A stretch of 64,000 nt of DNA from JANQMY01 sp965227095 (GCA_965227095.1 CBDDFL010000002.1:496001-560000), one strand, 5' to 3'; shown: positions 7,626 to 16,759, numbered from the stretch's first letter. The notes: a model not told the origin generated them from the sequence alone. Numbers and translations: made by a program.

Positions 7626-9314
7626 ATGAAAGAAAATTATGATGTGGTCATATGTGGATCTGGACTGGGTGGATTGTTGGCCGCAGTGCGGCTCCATGAT
7701 TTGGGTCTGGCGCCCATTGTGATCGAGAAATCATCTCTCTTTGGCGGAACGTCTGCCACATCCGGTGGCGGTATTTGGATTCCAAACAATTCCGTTGGGT
7801 CACAACCAGATAGCCGGGAAAAGGCGCTTGACTACTTGGCGTGCATTAGCTCAGGCGATTACCGATTAGACAAGCTTGAAGCATATGTTGAAGCTGCCCC
7901 GTCGGTCTTGGAATATATGCAGTCAATCAACATTCGTTTTCAGTCCATACCAGGATTTCCAGATTACTATTCAGATGCACCTGGGGCATCGACTGGTCGA
8001 ACGCTCTTTCCAATTGCAATGGATGGCGCTGAGTTGGGTGAAGATTTTTTTCTCATGAGAGAGATGCCGTCGGTATTCAAGTTGTTTAATCGCTATGCGT
8101 TGGATATTGAACAAGGGTTTGCCCTATCGAACAAAGATTTCGGGTGGCAGTGGGTTGCCACAAAAACTATCTTGAAGTACTGGACGGATTTTTCGTGGCG
8201 TCGGCAAACGACTATTGATCGCCGACTAACACAAGGTCGGGCACTGATCGGAGGTCTGCGGAAGGCGATGCTTGACCGCAACATTCCAATCCGCCTGAAC
8301 ACCAGACTCTCTCAGGTGTCTGAATCCGACGGCCGAATTAGTGGTGTTGAGGTTTCGTCAAAATCAAAGACATTAAAAATAGGGTCCCGATATGGCGTGA
8401 TATTGGCGACAGGCGGCTTCGAGCAAAGTCAACATATGCGTGACGAATTTCTTCCAATTCAAACGAAAAGCACTTGGAGTTTGACACCCGATTTGGCCAA
8501 TACTGGGGATGGTATCCGTGCGGGTGTGGCTGTCGGTGCACGAACAGAAAGCAAGGATTGTGCCTGGTGGGCGCCGAGCATGGAGCTGCCGTCGCGTTCA
8601 AAACCGAATGGGTTTGATGCGCACCCGATGTTTTTTGATTACTTTCATCCGCATAGCTTGTGCGTTAACCGATCCGGCGTTCGGTTCGTAAATGAAAGCT
8701 GCCCTTACGATCAATTCGGTCAGGCGATGGTCCGCGATCAACAAGAAACGGGAGCCAATGTTCCGTGCTGGCTGATATTTGATGATGTCTTTCGCCGAAA
8801 GTACCCGCTAGGTCCCATATTGCCGAGTGCATTGATGCCGGATAAAAGCCTTCCGCCTCATTGGTGGGGGAGCTATCTATTTCGTACACAAACAATTACC
8901 GAATTAGCTGACGAGATTGGCATAAACCACGATGTGCTTAATGCCACCGTCGGCAAATTCAATGAGTTTTCAGATACGGGGGAAGATCTAGAGTTTGGCC
9001 GCGGTCGGGCAGAATTTGATCGTTTCTTTGGTGATCCGGCGTGTGCGCCTAACCCCTGTCTTGGCAGCGTTAGAAAAGCACCCTTTTACGCCGTTAAACT
9101 CAATCTAGGCGATCTTGGGACCAAAGGTGGATTAAAGACCGACGCCAAAGCAAGAGTATTGAACAGCGACGGCGGCCCTATTGCTGGGCTATATGCAGTT
9201 GGAAATTGTTCTGGATCGCCGTTTGGCGATTGTTACCCAGGCGGGGGAGGGACCCTTGGCCCAGCCGCGGTATTTGCCTTTCTGGCAGCCGAACACATCG
9301 CCGGAGCAATCTAA
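7626..9314 (+). CDS. kstD: 3-ketosteroid dehydrogenase (KstD-like flavoprotein) 2
   Basis: 562 residues, a second KstD-family FAD dehydrogenase. It has VVICGSGLGGLLAA at the N-terminus, FGGTSATSGGGIWIPN (flavin loop), RFVNESCPY (likely the substrate Tyr) and GDCYPGGG near the end, with Tyr537 and Gly541 as the expected catalytic pair. It is a clear paralogue of the product at 1440, collinear over its full length but much diverged, so not a recent copy. The two may act on different ring-A/B positions or on 5alpha- versus Delta4-steroids. The ribosome site is GTGAGG. It follows the terminator at 7545, so expression probably depends on read-through or a hidden promoter. Convergent with the TetR gene. 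Confidence 0.82.
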   Translation: MKENYDVVICGSGLGGLLAAVRLHDLGLAPIVIEKSSLFGGTSATSGGGIWIPNNSVGSQPDSREKALDYLACISSGDYRLDKLEAYVEAAPSVLEYMQSINIRFQSIPGFPDYYSDAPGASTGRTLFPIAMDGAELGEDFFLMREMPSVFKLFNRYALDIEQGFALSNKDFGWQWVATKTILKYWTDFSWRRQTTIDRRLTQGRALIGGLRKAMLDRNIPIRLNTRLSQVSESDGRISGVEVSSKSKTLKIGSRYGVILATGGFEQSQHMRDEFLPIQTKSTWSLTPDLANTGDGIRAGVAVGARTESKDCAWWAPSMELPSRSKPNGFDAHPMFFDYFHPHSLCVNRSGVRFVNESCPYDQFGQAMVRDQQETGANVPCWLIFDDVFRRKYPLGPILPSALMPDKSLPPHWWGSYLFRTQTITELADEIGINHDVLNATVGKFNEFSDTGEDLEFGRGRAEFDRFFGDPACAPNPCLGSVRKAPFYAVKLNLGDLGTKGGLKTDAKARVLNSDGGPIAGLYAVGNCSGSPFGDCYPGGGGTLGPAAVFAFLAAEHIAGAI

Positions 9315-9352
9315 GCGATTGATCACCATCTTTCGGGAAACTGATAGGCCTG

Positions 9353-9967
9353 TTAGTCGTTTGCCGTCGGTTTATAGGTCATATAGGAAACAAAAAGCCG
9401 GACCATCTCGTCAATAAACTGCTCTTTTGACATATTGGTCGGGTTCTCTCGAATGTAATTCTCCAAGTTTGCCAAAGTCGCGACGGTTACAACCTGCAAT
9501 GCCACCCCAATATCTTCCGCGCTAGTTTTACTTTGATGTTGCTCCATGAAGGTCAGGTTTGTGGTGTGCATGAATTTTTCGAGCGCAAGCCCGGCCTCGT
9601 ATTTGCTCTGACTCCGCAGTTTTTCAGGCAAAACATAAAGCGCAAACTGGTTTTCCTCGAACGTTTCGAGCAGCGAGGTATTGGCATTTCTGCTTGCCTC
9701 TTCAAGCGGACATTCGAGGTTTTCAAGCAGCGTTTGTCTGGTTTTTAGGGCTGCAGCCGATATGGTTTTCTCGATCAAAGACATCGCAATGGCTTCTTTG
9801 TCCGGAAAATATTGGTAAAGCGACCCGATACTCACACCGGCAACCTCTGCGATCCTATTGGTGTTCGCCTGGTCATATCCATCCTTCAGCATAATTTTTT
9901 CAGCTGCTTCAAGGATTGAATCCGCGGTGATTTTCGCGCGCTGTTGTACTGGTTTCTTGCGTCGCAT
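9353..9967 (-). CDS. TetR family transcriptional regulator
   Basis: 204 residues. The N-terminal helix-turn-helix is typical: a stretch from ILEAAEKIMLKDGY to TNRIAEVAGVSIGSLYQYFPDKEAI (about residues 18-62). The remaining 140 residues form the ligand-binding helical domain, not conserved enough to name a ligand. KstR and KstR2, the steroid regulators of actinobacteria, are also TetR proteins, but I see no specific kinship. It lies tail to tail with kstD2 (38 bp) and downstream of an acyl-CoA dehydrogenase on the same strand. A perfect inverted repeat at 10017 in front of it is a natural autoregulatory site. It probably represses part of the steroid cluster in the absence of a CoA-thioester ligand. 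Confidence 0.9.
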   Translation of the reverse strand: MRRKKPVQQRAKITADSILEAAEKIMLKDGYDQANTNRIAEVAGVSIGSLYQYFPDKEAIAMSLIEKTISAAALKTRQTLLENLECPLEEASRNANTSLLETFEENQFALYVLPEKLRSQSKYEAGLALEKFMHTTNLTFMEQHQSKTSAEDIGVALQVVTVATLANLENYIRENPTNMSKEQFIDEMVRLFVSYMTYKPTAND

Positions 9968-10016
9968 TTGGGCTTTAACCTTCGCTCTCCCTTTTTTCGT
10001 ATTCTATTTTCAAACG

Positions 10017-10032
10017 ATTGGAAAAGTCCAAT
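10017..10032. promoter_or_regulatory. Palindromic candidate operator of the TetR gene
   Basis: ATTGGA and TCCAAT form perfect 6-bp arms around AAAG, 50 bp upstream of the TetR start codon. Inverted repeats of this size at this distance are typical TetR-family sites. I found no second identical copy in the window, so autoregulation is the simplest reading. Confidence 0.45.
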
Positions 10033-10234
10033 AGTCTAAAGTATCGCCGCGGACCCATTCAAATTGAAGAAACGAAGGGGCATAGAGGGACGAAAAGCCG
10101 TTTTGAGCGAATTTGAGGAGCACTCACTCGCCCAAAAAGCGCGTTAAAAGTGCTTAATTCGCTTTATAATACTTCAAGATGTTTGTAAGGACTGCGGAAG
10201 AAGCCGGACTGTATTTCGCAACTGGAATACTGTG

Positions 10235-11398
10235 TTAACGCGGCAGTTTCATCCGATTACAGATATTGTTTTTTTGAATTGCCGACGATCCACCTAAGAT
10301 AGGCATGACCAGCACATCTCGAACCAACCGTTCCATATTGAATTCACTAACATATCCATATGCACCAAGAATTTCTTGACACTTGAGGACGATGTCCCGC
10401 GCGGCTTCAGTTACGAATAGTTTGGTCATAGATGTTTCAGTTGTCGCGTCAGCGTTTTGGTCAAGGAGGGAGGCAGCATGATATGTCATAACACGACATG
10501 CATGTAGTTGTGTTTGCACTTCCGCCAGGGTGTGACGGATCGATTGAAGTGTGCAAATCGGTTTGCCGAACTGAACGCGGTCTTGAGAGTATTGCCAGGC
10601 CTCTTTGACCGCCGCAGCGGCAATTCCCAGTGCCATTCCAGCAACTTCGACCTTCTCGATATCCAGTCCAGGACCAACGAGCATGGGCCAGGCTTTGTTC
10701 CACGCTTGTTCGCCACCAACCAGATTCTCGATGGGTATTTCCACGTTATCGAACGAAACATCAAACGTACCGCCGCCCTTCAGGCCCAATGTTTTTTGTT
10801 GGGTAAGAGTGACTCCGGCACTGTTCGGCGGGATTAAGACAAGAGACAGATTTCGATATTTCTCGTCAGGGTCGCCGCTGCGAACGAGAGTATAGATGTA
10901 GTCAGAATGGATGGCCCCGGAGCAAAAACGTTTGTTGCCATTAATGACTAAGGTGTCACCGTCGCGCCTAGCTGTTGTGCGAACGCTCGCCAAATCGGCG
11001 CCCACATCAGGCTCGCTGAAGCCATAAGCAAAGATGAGGCCTTCGTTGACGACTTTCGGCAGCAATTCCTCTTTCTGTTCTTCGCTTCCAACTTCTGCGA
11101 TGTTCAAGCCAGCATAACAGCAGGACTGGATGTACATTCCGCCCACGGAAATGCTCCGGCCGCATAGCTCCTCGATAACGGTAATTGTGGACTGAATATC
11201 TCGCCCTGTTCCACCATACTTTTGGTCAACGGTTAATCCCGTTAAGCCAAGCTCGACCAGTTTTAAATGAACGTCTTTCGGAAAGTGACAGTCTTGGTCC
11301 CACGTTTGAACTTTATCGTAGGGCATCTCTTTCTCAGCGAACCGAGTTAGAGTGTCTCTCAACATTCGTGTGTGTTCTGCTTCGCCAGGTGAAAACAT
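10235..11398 (-). CDS. Acyl-CoA dehydrogenase
   Basis: 387 residues, full-length acyl-CoA dehydrogenase with FAD: N-terminal helices, FSEPDVGADLASVRT (FAD and substrate contacts), the middle beta domain with FCSGA, and the C-terminal QFGKPI helix bundle. The usual catalytic Glu of medium-chain enzymes (in YEGT) is missing; the motif is LGGSSAIQ. A Glu at 248 in LDIEKVEVAG sits where isovaleryl-CoA and long-chain enzymes keep their base (LDLER), so activity on branched or bulky acyl-CoA is likely. Start ATG at 11398. It is divergent from the operon at 11740, and the region between them carries two copies of the recurring motif. Confidence 0.85.
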   Translation of the reverse strand: MFSPGEAEHTRMLRDTLTRFAEKEMPYDKVQTWDQDCHFPKDVHLKLVELGLTGLTVDQKYGGTGRDIQSTITVIEELCGRSISVGGMYIQSCCYAGLNIAEVGSEEQKEELLPKVVNEGLIFAYGFSEPDVGADLASVRTTARRDGDTLVINGNKRFCSGAIHSDYIYTLVRSGDPDEKYRNLSLVLIPPNSAGVTLTQQKTLGLKGGGTFDVSFDNVEIPIENLVGGEQAWNKAWPMLVGPGLDIEKVEVAGMALGIAAAAVKEAWQYSQDRVQFGKPICTLQSIRHTLAEVQTQLHACRVMTYHAASLLDQNADATTETSMTKLFVTEAARDIVLKCQEILGAYGYVSEFNMERLVRDVLVMPILGGSSAIQKNNICNRMKLPR

Positions 11399-11526
11399 CA
11401 GGGCATGTCCTTAACGGTAGAAAGAGTTTGGCGTAATTTTTTCGCCGGATCCCCTATGGTCTCTCGAGACAAGAGTATCGCCGGGAGCATCTGAGGATTA
11501 GGCCTGCTCTGCGAGATTACAGGCAA

Positions 11527-11542
11527 CTCACTTTGTACTCGC
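11527..11542 (+). promoter_or_regulatory. Recurring CTCACTTTGWACTCGC motif, copy C
   Basis: CTCACTTTGTACTCGC, continuing as TTTTCAA, forms two 11-bp steps (ACTCACTTTGT then ACTCGCTTTTC). This copy and the opposite-facing copy D share 16 of 18 positions when extended by two bases upstream (AA). It lies between the divergent acyl-CoA dehydrogenase and the SDR-thiolase operon. Confidence 0.55.
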
Positions 11543-11576
11543 TTTTCAAGGTAATCCCCAAGCAATAGATGGCGAT

Positions 11577-11592
11577 GCGAGTATAAAATGAG
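11577..11592 (-). promoter_or_regulatory. Recurring CTCACTTTGWACTCGC motif, copy D
   Basis: On the minus strand this reads CTCATTTTATACTCGC. With copy C it makes an inverted pair whose centres are about 50 bp apart, near five helical turns. This would suit looping or co-operative binding. Function is inferred. Confidence 0.5.
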
Positions 11593-11739
11593 TTCAAGAG
11601 GGCTCTATTCTCCGCGCGCAGATAGCATCTTCTCGAACACCTTCGGTAAGAACCTCGCTACACAGAGCCAACGGCCTGATTAGATGATCAATGATCTAAC
11701 CGGCCTACATAATCAAAAAAGGGAGCGTTTAGATTTCAG

Positions 11740-12537
11740 ATGACGGAGCAGTTAAAGGAGCCGCAATCCCATCGGGGTCTGATGCACGAAGATGTTGTGA
11801 TTGTGACGGGAGCCGCATCGAAAGACGGCATTGGATACGCTACAGCGTGTAGGCTTGGACAAGAAGGCGCGCGAGTCGTTATCACCGACATAGACGAGAA
11901 TAGGCTTCATGATCGCATCGCCGACCTCACAGACCGAAATATAGATGCGATTGGATTCGCCCATGACGTGACGACGGAAGATAGTTGGGAACAAGTCGTC
12001 GCCGGAACGTTAGATAAGTTTGGCCAAGTGAATGGGCTGGTTAACAATGCGGGTGTCGTGCACCTTAGTCCCACATTGGAATATTCGCTCGCGCAGTGGC
12101 AGCAACAGGTTGCCACAAACCTAACCAGTGTTTTTCTTGGGTGTCGGCGGGTGATTTCGGAATTTGTTCGTCAAAAAAGCGCGGGTGCGATCGTGAACCT
12201 TTCCTCGATAGCCGGGACGGTGGGTATAGAGCGTGGAGCTGGATATTCCGCAAGTAAAGGCGGCGTTCGCCTTCTCACAAAGTCACTCGCGTTAGAATTT
12301 GCCCGTCAGAACATTCGTGTAAACTCTGTTCATCCAGGTGCGATAGAAACGGAAATCTCAGCACAGGCAAAAAGGTATGAACCAGAACGCATGCAGGCGT
12401 TCGCTGAGGCCATACCGATGGGGCATGAGGGCGAACCAAGTGATGTCGCGGCATTGGTCGTCTTTCTACTGTCAGATCAAGCCAAATACATCACCGGCGC
12501 TGAGTTCAGTATCGACGGGGGGCTCACGGCTCAATAG
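11740..12537 (+). CDS. SDR oxidoreductase (hydroxysteroid dehydrogenase-like)
   Basis: 265 residues, classical SDR. The Rossmann motif is TGAASKDGIG (two residues longer than the standard TGxxxGIG), NNAG is present, and the catalytic Ser-Tyr-Lys are in LSSIAG and GYSASKGG. The C-terminus ends GAEFSIDGGLTAQ. The block SVHPGAIETEI resembles 3alpha/20beta- and 3beta/17beta-hydroxysteroid dehydrogenases, so oxidation of a steroid hydroxyl is plausible but not specific. ATG at 11740 gives a 14-residue leader; ATG at 11782, 4 nt after GGGGTCTG, would give a more standard length. It leads an operon with crotonase, thiolase and two acyl-CoA dehydrogenases. Confidence 0.82.
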   Translation: MTEQLKEPQSHRGLMHEDVVIVTGAASKDGIGYATACRLGQEGARVVITDIDENRLHDRIADLTDRNIDAIGFAHDVTTEDSWEQVVAGTLDKFGQVNGLVNNAGVVHLSPTLEYSLAQWQQQVATNLTSVFLGCRRVISEFVRQKSAGAIVNLSSIAGTVGIERGAGYSASKGGVRLLTKSLALEFARQNIRVNSVHPGAIETEISAQAKRYEPERMQAFAEAIPMGHEGEPSDVAALVVFLLSDQAKYITGAEFSIDGGLTAQ

Positions 12538-12573
12538 CCCTTGGGCCTGATTTGCCGAACTGATTGGACCAAC

Positions 12574-13317
12574 ATGAATACAGTTGTAAGAGAAGATGTG
12601 AATGGCGTCGCGTTTCTTACTTTGAACCGGCCCGACAAGCTCAACGCTCTAAACATCGAAATTTTTCAAGAACTGCAAGAACACATAAACGCCCTTAGAA
12701 CCCAAACGGATCAAATTGGATGTGTTGTTTTGCGGGGGGCGGGCAAGTGTTTTTCTGCTGGCCATGACCTTGCTGATATATCGGCGGGTGAGGAACTGCC
12801 CGAGCCCCATTTTCAAGCGCGCGTTATTGAGCGGCTGTCACAACTTCCGCAACCAATAATTACTGCGGTACACGGACATTGCTACACGGGGGCTTTGGAG
12901 CTGGCGCTTGCCGGAGACATCATCCTCGCTTCTGAAACGGCCAAGTTTGCCGATACGCATGCCAAATGGGCGTTGACCCCATTATGGGGCCTGAGCCAAC
13001 GGCTGCCGAGAAGAATTGGGCAATCGAAAGCGACGGAAATGATGATTACCTGCCAAACATATTCCGGTGTCGAGGCGGAGAGGATGGGGTTGGCAAATCG
13101 GTGTTATGCGGACAGCGACTTTGAAAAAGAGGTCTCGAGATTTGCAGAGATAGCGGTTCAAAACTCTTGGTTTAGTCATCGAGCAAACAAGCAACTGATC
13201 TTTGAGTCCGACGGTATGCCTCTGCCTGGTGGATTGGCCCATGAGACTTACAGATATATGGGCCGAGGCCCAGACTACAAACAACGCGTTGATGCGTTTC
13301 TCAACAAGAAAAAGTAG
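12574..13317 (+). CDS. Enoyl-CoA hydratase/isomerase (crotonase family)
   Basis: 247 residues from ATG 12574; a TTG at 12541 would add 11 residues with no better ribosome site and without family homology. The oxyanion-hole loops are present: AGKCFSAGHDL and GHCYTGALELALAGD. One catalytic Glu is kept in GALELAL. The second expected Glu (as in crotonase Glu164) is not: the segment reads FADTHAKWALTP, a form common in the family's non-classical members. It may hydrate an unsaturated steroid side-chain or ring acyl-CoA, or act as an isomerase. 36 bp after the SDR and about 50 bp before the thiolase. Confidence 0.82.
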   Translation: MNTVVREDVNGVAFLTLNRPDKLNALNIEIFQELQEHINALRTQTDQIGCVVLRGAGKCFSAGHDLADISAGEELPEPHFQARVIERLSQLPQPIITAVHGHCYTGALELALAGDIILASETAKFADTHAKWALTPLWGLSQRLPRRIGQSKATEMMITCQTYSGVEAERMGLANRCYADSDFEKEVSRFAEIAVQNSWFSHRANKQLIFESDGMPLPGGLAHETYRYMGRGPDYKQRVDAFLNKKK

Positions 13318-13369
13318 TCCCGTCGCATACTGACAATCTATTTTGGTGAAAATTGTAAGGACGTCTCGA

Positions 13370-14551
13370 ATGATTACTGCCGTCATTGTGGATGTAATCC
13401 GCTCTCCGATGGGCCGCGGCAAGGCCGGTGTCGGTCAGCTCTCTGAAATGCACCCGGTTGATCTAGTCGCGCAAATGCTAGGCCATTTGTTTGACCGGAA
13501 TGATATAGATGCTGCTGGCGTTGACGATTTCTTGTTGGGCTGTGTGTCACAGGCCGGAGAGCAAGGTAACATGCCCGGACGCATGGCTTGGCTTGCCGCT
13601 GGATTGCCGCCGCATGTACCGGCGACAATGATCGACCGCAAGTGCGGTTCTTCTCAACAGGCTGTTCATTTCGCCGCCCAAGGCGTTATGTCGGGTGTTT
13701 ATGATATTGTGATTGCCGGCGGCATCGAAGTCATGAGCCGGGTTCCGATGGGCAGCGCCCGGCAGGGCGCCGACACCGAGGGTGAGTTGCTAAAAAAGGT
13801 ATATGCGGAGGGCTTGGTACCACAAAGTGTTTCGTCTGAATTGGTTGCAGCGCGCTGGAATGTGCGGCGTGAAGAAATGGACGCTTATGCTGCGCAGTCG
13901 CATCATCGAGCACTTGCCGCTCAGAAATCGGGCCTGTTTGACAATGAGATAGTTCCGATTGTTACGCCGGCTGGCACCGCAACAAAAGATGAAACTATTC
14001 GATCCAACGTGTCTGAAGAGGCCATGGCGGAACTTCGTACACCTTTTGATGACCCGGTTATGAATACCAGGTTTCCTGAAATTAAGTGGTCGAACACGGC
14101 TGGAAATTCCTCTCAGATTTCAGACGGTGCGGGATTGTGTCTGATCATGTCAGAGAAAAGAGCAATAGACCTTGGTCTGACACCGCGCGCGCGATTTGTC
14201 GGTTTTGACGTCGTTGGTGCGGATCCCATTGAAATGTTAGCGGCCCCCATACCGGCGACGCGTCGGATTCTCAAGAAGACTAATCTGGCAGTTTCAGAAA
14301 TCGACCACTTTGAAGTTAATGAAGCATTTGCATCCATACCGCTCGCCTGGCAGAAAGACTTTGACGCCGACCCATTGCGCTTAAACCCCAAAGGCGGAGC
14401 GATTTCACTTGGCCATCCGCTTGGTGCGTCGGGAATTAGACTCCTTGCTTCGATGATGAATGGATTGGAGGCAACTGGTGGCAAACTTGGGTTGCAGACA
14501 ATGTGCGAAAATGGTGGCATGGCGAATGCGATGATTATCGAAAGACTGTAA
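13370..14551 (+). CDS. fadA5: Acetyl-CoA acetyltransferase, FadA5-like thiolase
   Basis: 393 residues from the ATG at 13370, which has AAGGA 9 nt before it; a GTG at 13343 is in frame but poorly placed. Thiolases remove acetyl-CoA or propionyl-CoA in the last step of each beta-oxidation round. The active-site Cys is in DRKCGSSQQ, the His in GHPLGASG, and the second Cys in MCENGG, with NEAFA also present. The block TAGNSSQISDGA and the end MANAMIIERL recall mycobacterial FadA5, the steroid side-chain thiolase. Context with an acyl-CoA dehydrogenase pair supports side-chain or propanoate removal. Confidence 0.85.
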   Translation: MITAVIVDVIRSPMGRGKAGVGQLSEMHPVDLVAQMLGHLFDRNDIDAAGVDDFLLGCVSQAGEQGNMPGRMAWLAAGLPPHVPATMIDRKCGSSQQAVHFAAQGVMSGVYDIVIAGGIEVMSRVPMGSARQGADTEGELLKKVYAEGLVPQSVSSELVAARWNVRREEMDAYAAQSHHRALAAQKSGLFDNEIVPIVTPAGTATKDETIRSNVSEEAMAELRTPFDDPVMNTRFPEIKWSNTAGNSSQISDGAGLCLIMSEKRAIDLGLTPRARFVGFDVVGADPIEMLAAPIPATRRILKKTNLAVSEIDHFEVNEAFASIPLAWQKDFDADPLRLNPKGGAISLGHPLGASGIRLLASMMNGLEATGGKLGLQTMCENGGMANAMIIERL

Positions 14552-14573
14552 GAAGAACCATAGAGCGAGCTTC

Positions 14574-15719
14574 ATGAGGCGGTTTCATTTTCCATTTGCA
14601 GAGCAAGATGACGACGAGACAGTTCTGCGCAAACAGGTTAGAGCGTTTTTAGAGGACGAACGACAGTCTGGAGGCTTTGTTCCGGGCGCGGATTGCTGGG
14701 TGAGCGGTGCGTCACCCGAGTTTAGTCGCAAACTCGGGCGTAAGGGCTGGCTCGGCATGACGTGGCCAAAAAAGTATGGTGGACATGAACGACCGGTTTC
14801 GCACCGGCTTGTTGTTACCGAAGAGCTGCTGGTTGCGGGGGCACCTGTGGCGGCCCATTGGATCGCAGACCGTCAAACCGGTGGGCAGATCCTGAAATTC
14901 GGTACCGATCAGCAAAAAGAACAAATTTTGCCGAAAATGGCTGCCGGTGAGTCTTACAGTTGCATTGGCATGAGCGAACCTCAGGCGGGTTCCGACTTGG
15001 CGGCTGTTCAAACCAAGGCGGTCAAGTCGGAGAGGGGGTGGATACTAAACGGTCGCAAGATTTGGACGACCGTCGCACACCTATCTGACTATATGATTGT
15101 GTTGGCGCGGACGTCGCCGGCAGAGGGCCGCAATCGTCACATTGGTCTGTCTCAATTTTTGGTAGACCTCAAGCTTCCCGGTATCGAGATTTCTGGTATT
15201 CGAGATGTTGAGGGTAATGTCCATTTCAATGAAGTCCTGTTTGAGGACGTGGCTCTAACGGACGATGCACTGCTTGGAACAGAAGGAAATGGATGGGCTC
15301 AATGTATGGGGGAGCTTGCCATGGAACGATCTGGCCCCGAACGTTTTCTAACCACGTTTATCCTCTTGGAAAAAGCTGTGGATGCATTGCGCGACAGCTT
15401 TCCGCCAACCGTACTGGGGAAATTGATTGCCCGTGTTCAAACACTCAGGGCAATGTCGCGTGGAATTGCGAAAAAAATACAAAACGGCGAAAAACCTGAT
15501 ACGGAAGCTGCGTTGGTAAAACAGCTTGGCAATGCGTTTGAAAAACAATTATTTGCAGAAATTAGATCACTCATCGCCGCGAGACCAGATACTGAGATTC
15601 CAATGGGCCTATTGGTGTTGCGGGATCAGACACAGCTTCGGCTGCCGTCTCACACCCTTCGGGGGGGCACCACGGAAATTCTGCGCGGGATCATCGCCCG
15701 CCAATTGGGGGTGCGGTAA
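14574..15719 (+). CDS. Acyl-CoA dehydrogenase, subunit of a heteromeric enzyme (1)
   Basis: 381 residues, acyl-CoA dehydrogenase fold with SEPQAGSDLAAVQTKA (FAD/substrate loop), WTTVAHLSDYMIVLART, and the C-terminal LRGGTTEILRGIIARQLG. Its stop codon and the next start overlap (TAATG at 15717-15721). Such adjacent long-plus-short pairs are typical of the alpha2beta2 steroid acyl-CoA dehydrogenases (mycobacterial ChsE1-ChsE2 or ChsE4-ChsE5), in which both subunits are needed for FAD and activity. The substrate is probably a steroid-CoA side chain; sequence alone cannot choose. Confidence 0.85.
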   Translation: MRRFHFPFAEQDDDETVLRKQVRAFLEDERQSGGFVPGADCWVSGASPEFSRKLGRKGWLGMTWPKKYGGHERPVSHRLVVTEELLVAGAPVAAHWIADRQTGGQILKFGTDQQKEQILPKMAAGESYSCIGMSEPQAGSDLAAVQTKAVKSERGWILNGRKIWTTVAHLSDYMIVLARTSPAEGRNRHIGLSQFLVDLKLPGIEISGIRDVEGNVHFNEVLFEDVALTDDALLGTEGNGWAQCMGELAMERSGPERFLTTFILLEKAVDALRDSFPPTVLGKLIARVQTLRAMSRGIAKKIQNGEKPDTEAALVKQLGNAFEKQLFAEIRSLIAARPDTEIPMGLLVLRDQTQLRLPSHTLRGGTTEILRGIIARQLGVR

Positions 15720-16660
15720 TGGACCCGATTATTGACCAAACGGCAACGCGCATATTCTCGGATCATTCCCGTGACCCCGACGCCTTGTGGTCGGCGCTCG
15801 AAGAGAATGGCTTGACCCGCGTGTGGGTGAAAGAAGAAGAGGGCGGCTTGGCAATGTCGCCTGACATTGGGTTTCACCTCATGCGTCTTGCAGGCGCCCA
15901 CGCCCTACCAGTTCCTTTCGCGGAAACCCTCGTTTCGACGGCCATTCTTAATGATGCCAATATTGTTCCGCCAAAGGGGCCGATTGGGTTCCTGATAGGG
16001 GGCTTTCAGCGAGGTGTCCCATTTGGTGGGGCCGTGGATAACATTGTCCGCATACACGCGGGGGCAGTGACGTTACATCGTGGCCCGATTCAAGGCGACC
16101 CGCTGGTCACGGTGAGTGAAGACCCTGTGTATGACGGAAATCTCCTAAATGATCAGGTGATTGCCACGGGGACGGCGTCGGTTGACAGGGCGCTGGCCAT
16201 TGCGGCCTTGGCGAGAACGGCTCAAATCTGCGGAGCGATCGAAACTGTTCTTGATTTAACGATTGAGTTTGCTGATCAACGCTCTCAGTTTGGGCGGGTC
16301 CTGACAAAGTTCCAGGCGATCCAACATATGCTGTCGGATATTGCCGGTGAGACGGCTGCCGCCAACGCGTCTCTGGATACTGTATTGGGGCAGTGCCAGA
16401 GTTTTGAAGAGATAGAACGGCAGATTGATGCCGTGGCAATCGCGAAATATAGCGCCAGTTTGGCAAGTGGAGTGGTCGCCGAACACGCCCATCAGATACA
16501 TGGCGCTATTGGATATACGCAAGAATATGATCTGGCCCGGTTCACGCGGCGGCTCTGGCAATGGCGGGAAGATTTTGGCGGCGAAACGTTTTGGGCCACC
16601 AAATTGGGTGAACGGGCGCTTGCCTCAGGTCAAGCGATTTGGCCTCAATTAACCGCCTGA
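15719..16660 (+). CDS. Acyl-CoA dehydrogenase, subunit of a heteromeric enzyme (2)
   Basis: 313 residues, shorter than a stand-alone acyl-CoA dehydrogenase (about 380), which fits the small partner of an alpha2beta2 enzyme. The middle beta domain is weak; the C-terminal helix bundle is normal (FADQRSQFGRVLTKFQAIQH, then QIHGAIGYTQEYDLARFTRR). The start overlaps the stop of the first subunit by one base, giving translational coupling. It closes the operon begun at 11740. The last dozen bases and the following 42 bp recur at 21576. Confidence 0.85.
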   Translation: MDPIIDQTATRIFSDHSRDPDALWSALEENGLTRVWVKEEEGGLAMSPDIGFHLMRLAGAHALPVPFAETLVSTAILNDANIVPPKGPIGFLIGGFQRGVPFGGAVDNIVRIHAGAVTLHRGPIQGDPLVTVSEDPVYDGNLLNDQVIATGTASVDRALAIAALARTAQICGAIETVLDLTIEFADQRSQFGRVLTKFQAIQHMLSDIAGETAAANASLDTVLGQCQSFEEIERQIDAVAIAKYSASLASGVVAEHAHQIHGAIGYTQEYDLARFTRRLWQWREDFGGETFWATKLGERALASGQAIWPQLTA

Positions 16661-16702
16661 TCAACTGCGCGGGATGACTTGCGGCCCGTCAGCTTGTGTT
16701 TC
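16649..16702 (+). repeat. 54-bp duplicated segment, intact-cluster copy
   Basis: The segment covering the end of the acyl-CoA dehydrogenase gene and the first 42 bp after it is repeated at 21576-21629 with a single mismatch (G/C). The copy at 21576 is followed, as here, by the C-terminus of an SDR on the minus strand, so this is part of a larger collinear duplication. Confidence 0.85.
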
Positions 16703-16759
16703 GATCCGCCCTGTTTTTTTGGCTAAGTCATGTCACCTGTGTGTCAGAGACGAGACGCC

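Larger units (their letters stand above)
11399..11739. promoter_or_regulatory. Divergent control region with paired motif copies C and D
   Basis: The 341 bp between the leftward acyl-CoA dehydrogenase and the rightward SDR operon hold no credible gene. The clear feature is a pair of the recurring 16-bp motif facing each other, listed separately. The rest is AT-rich with no clear hairpin. Confidence 0.5.
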
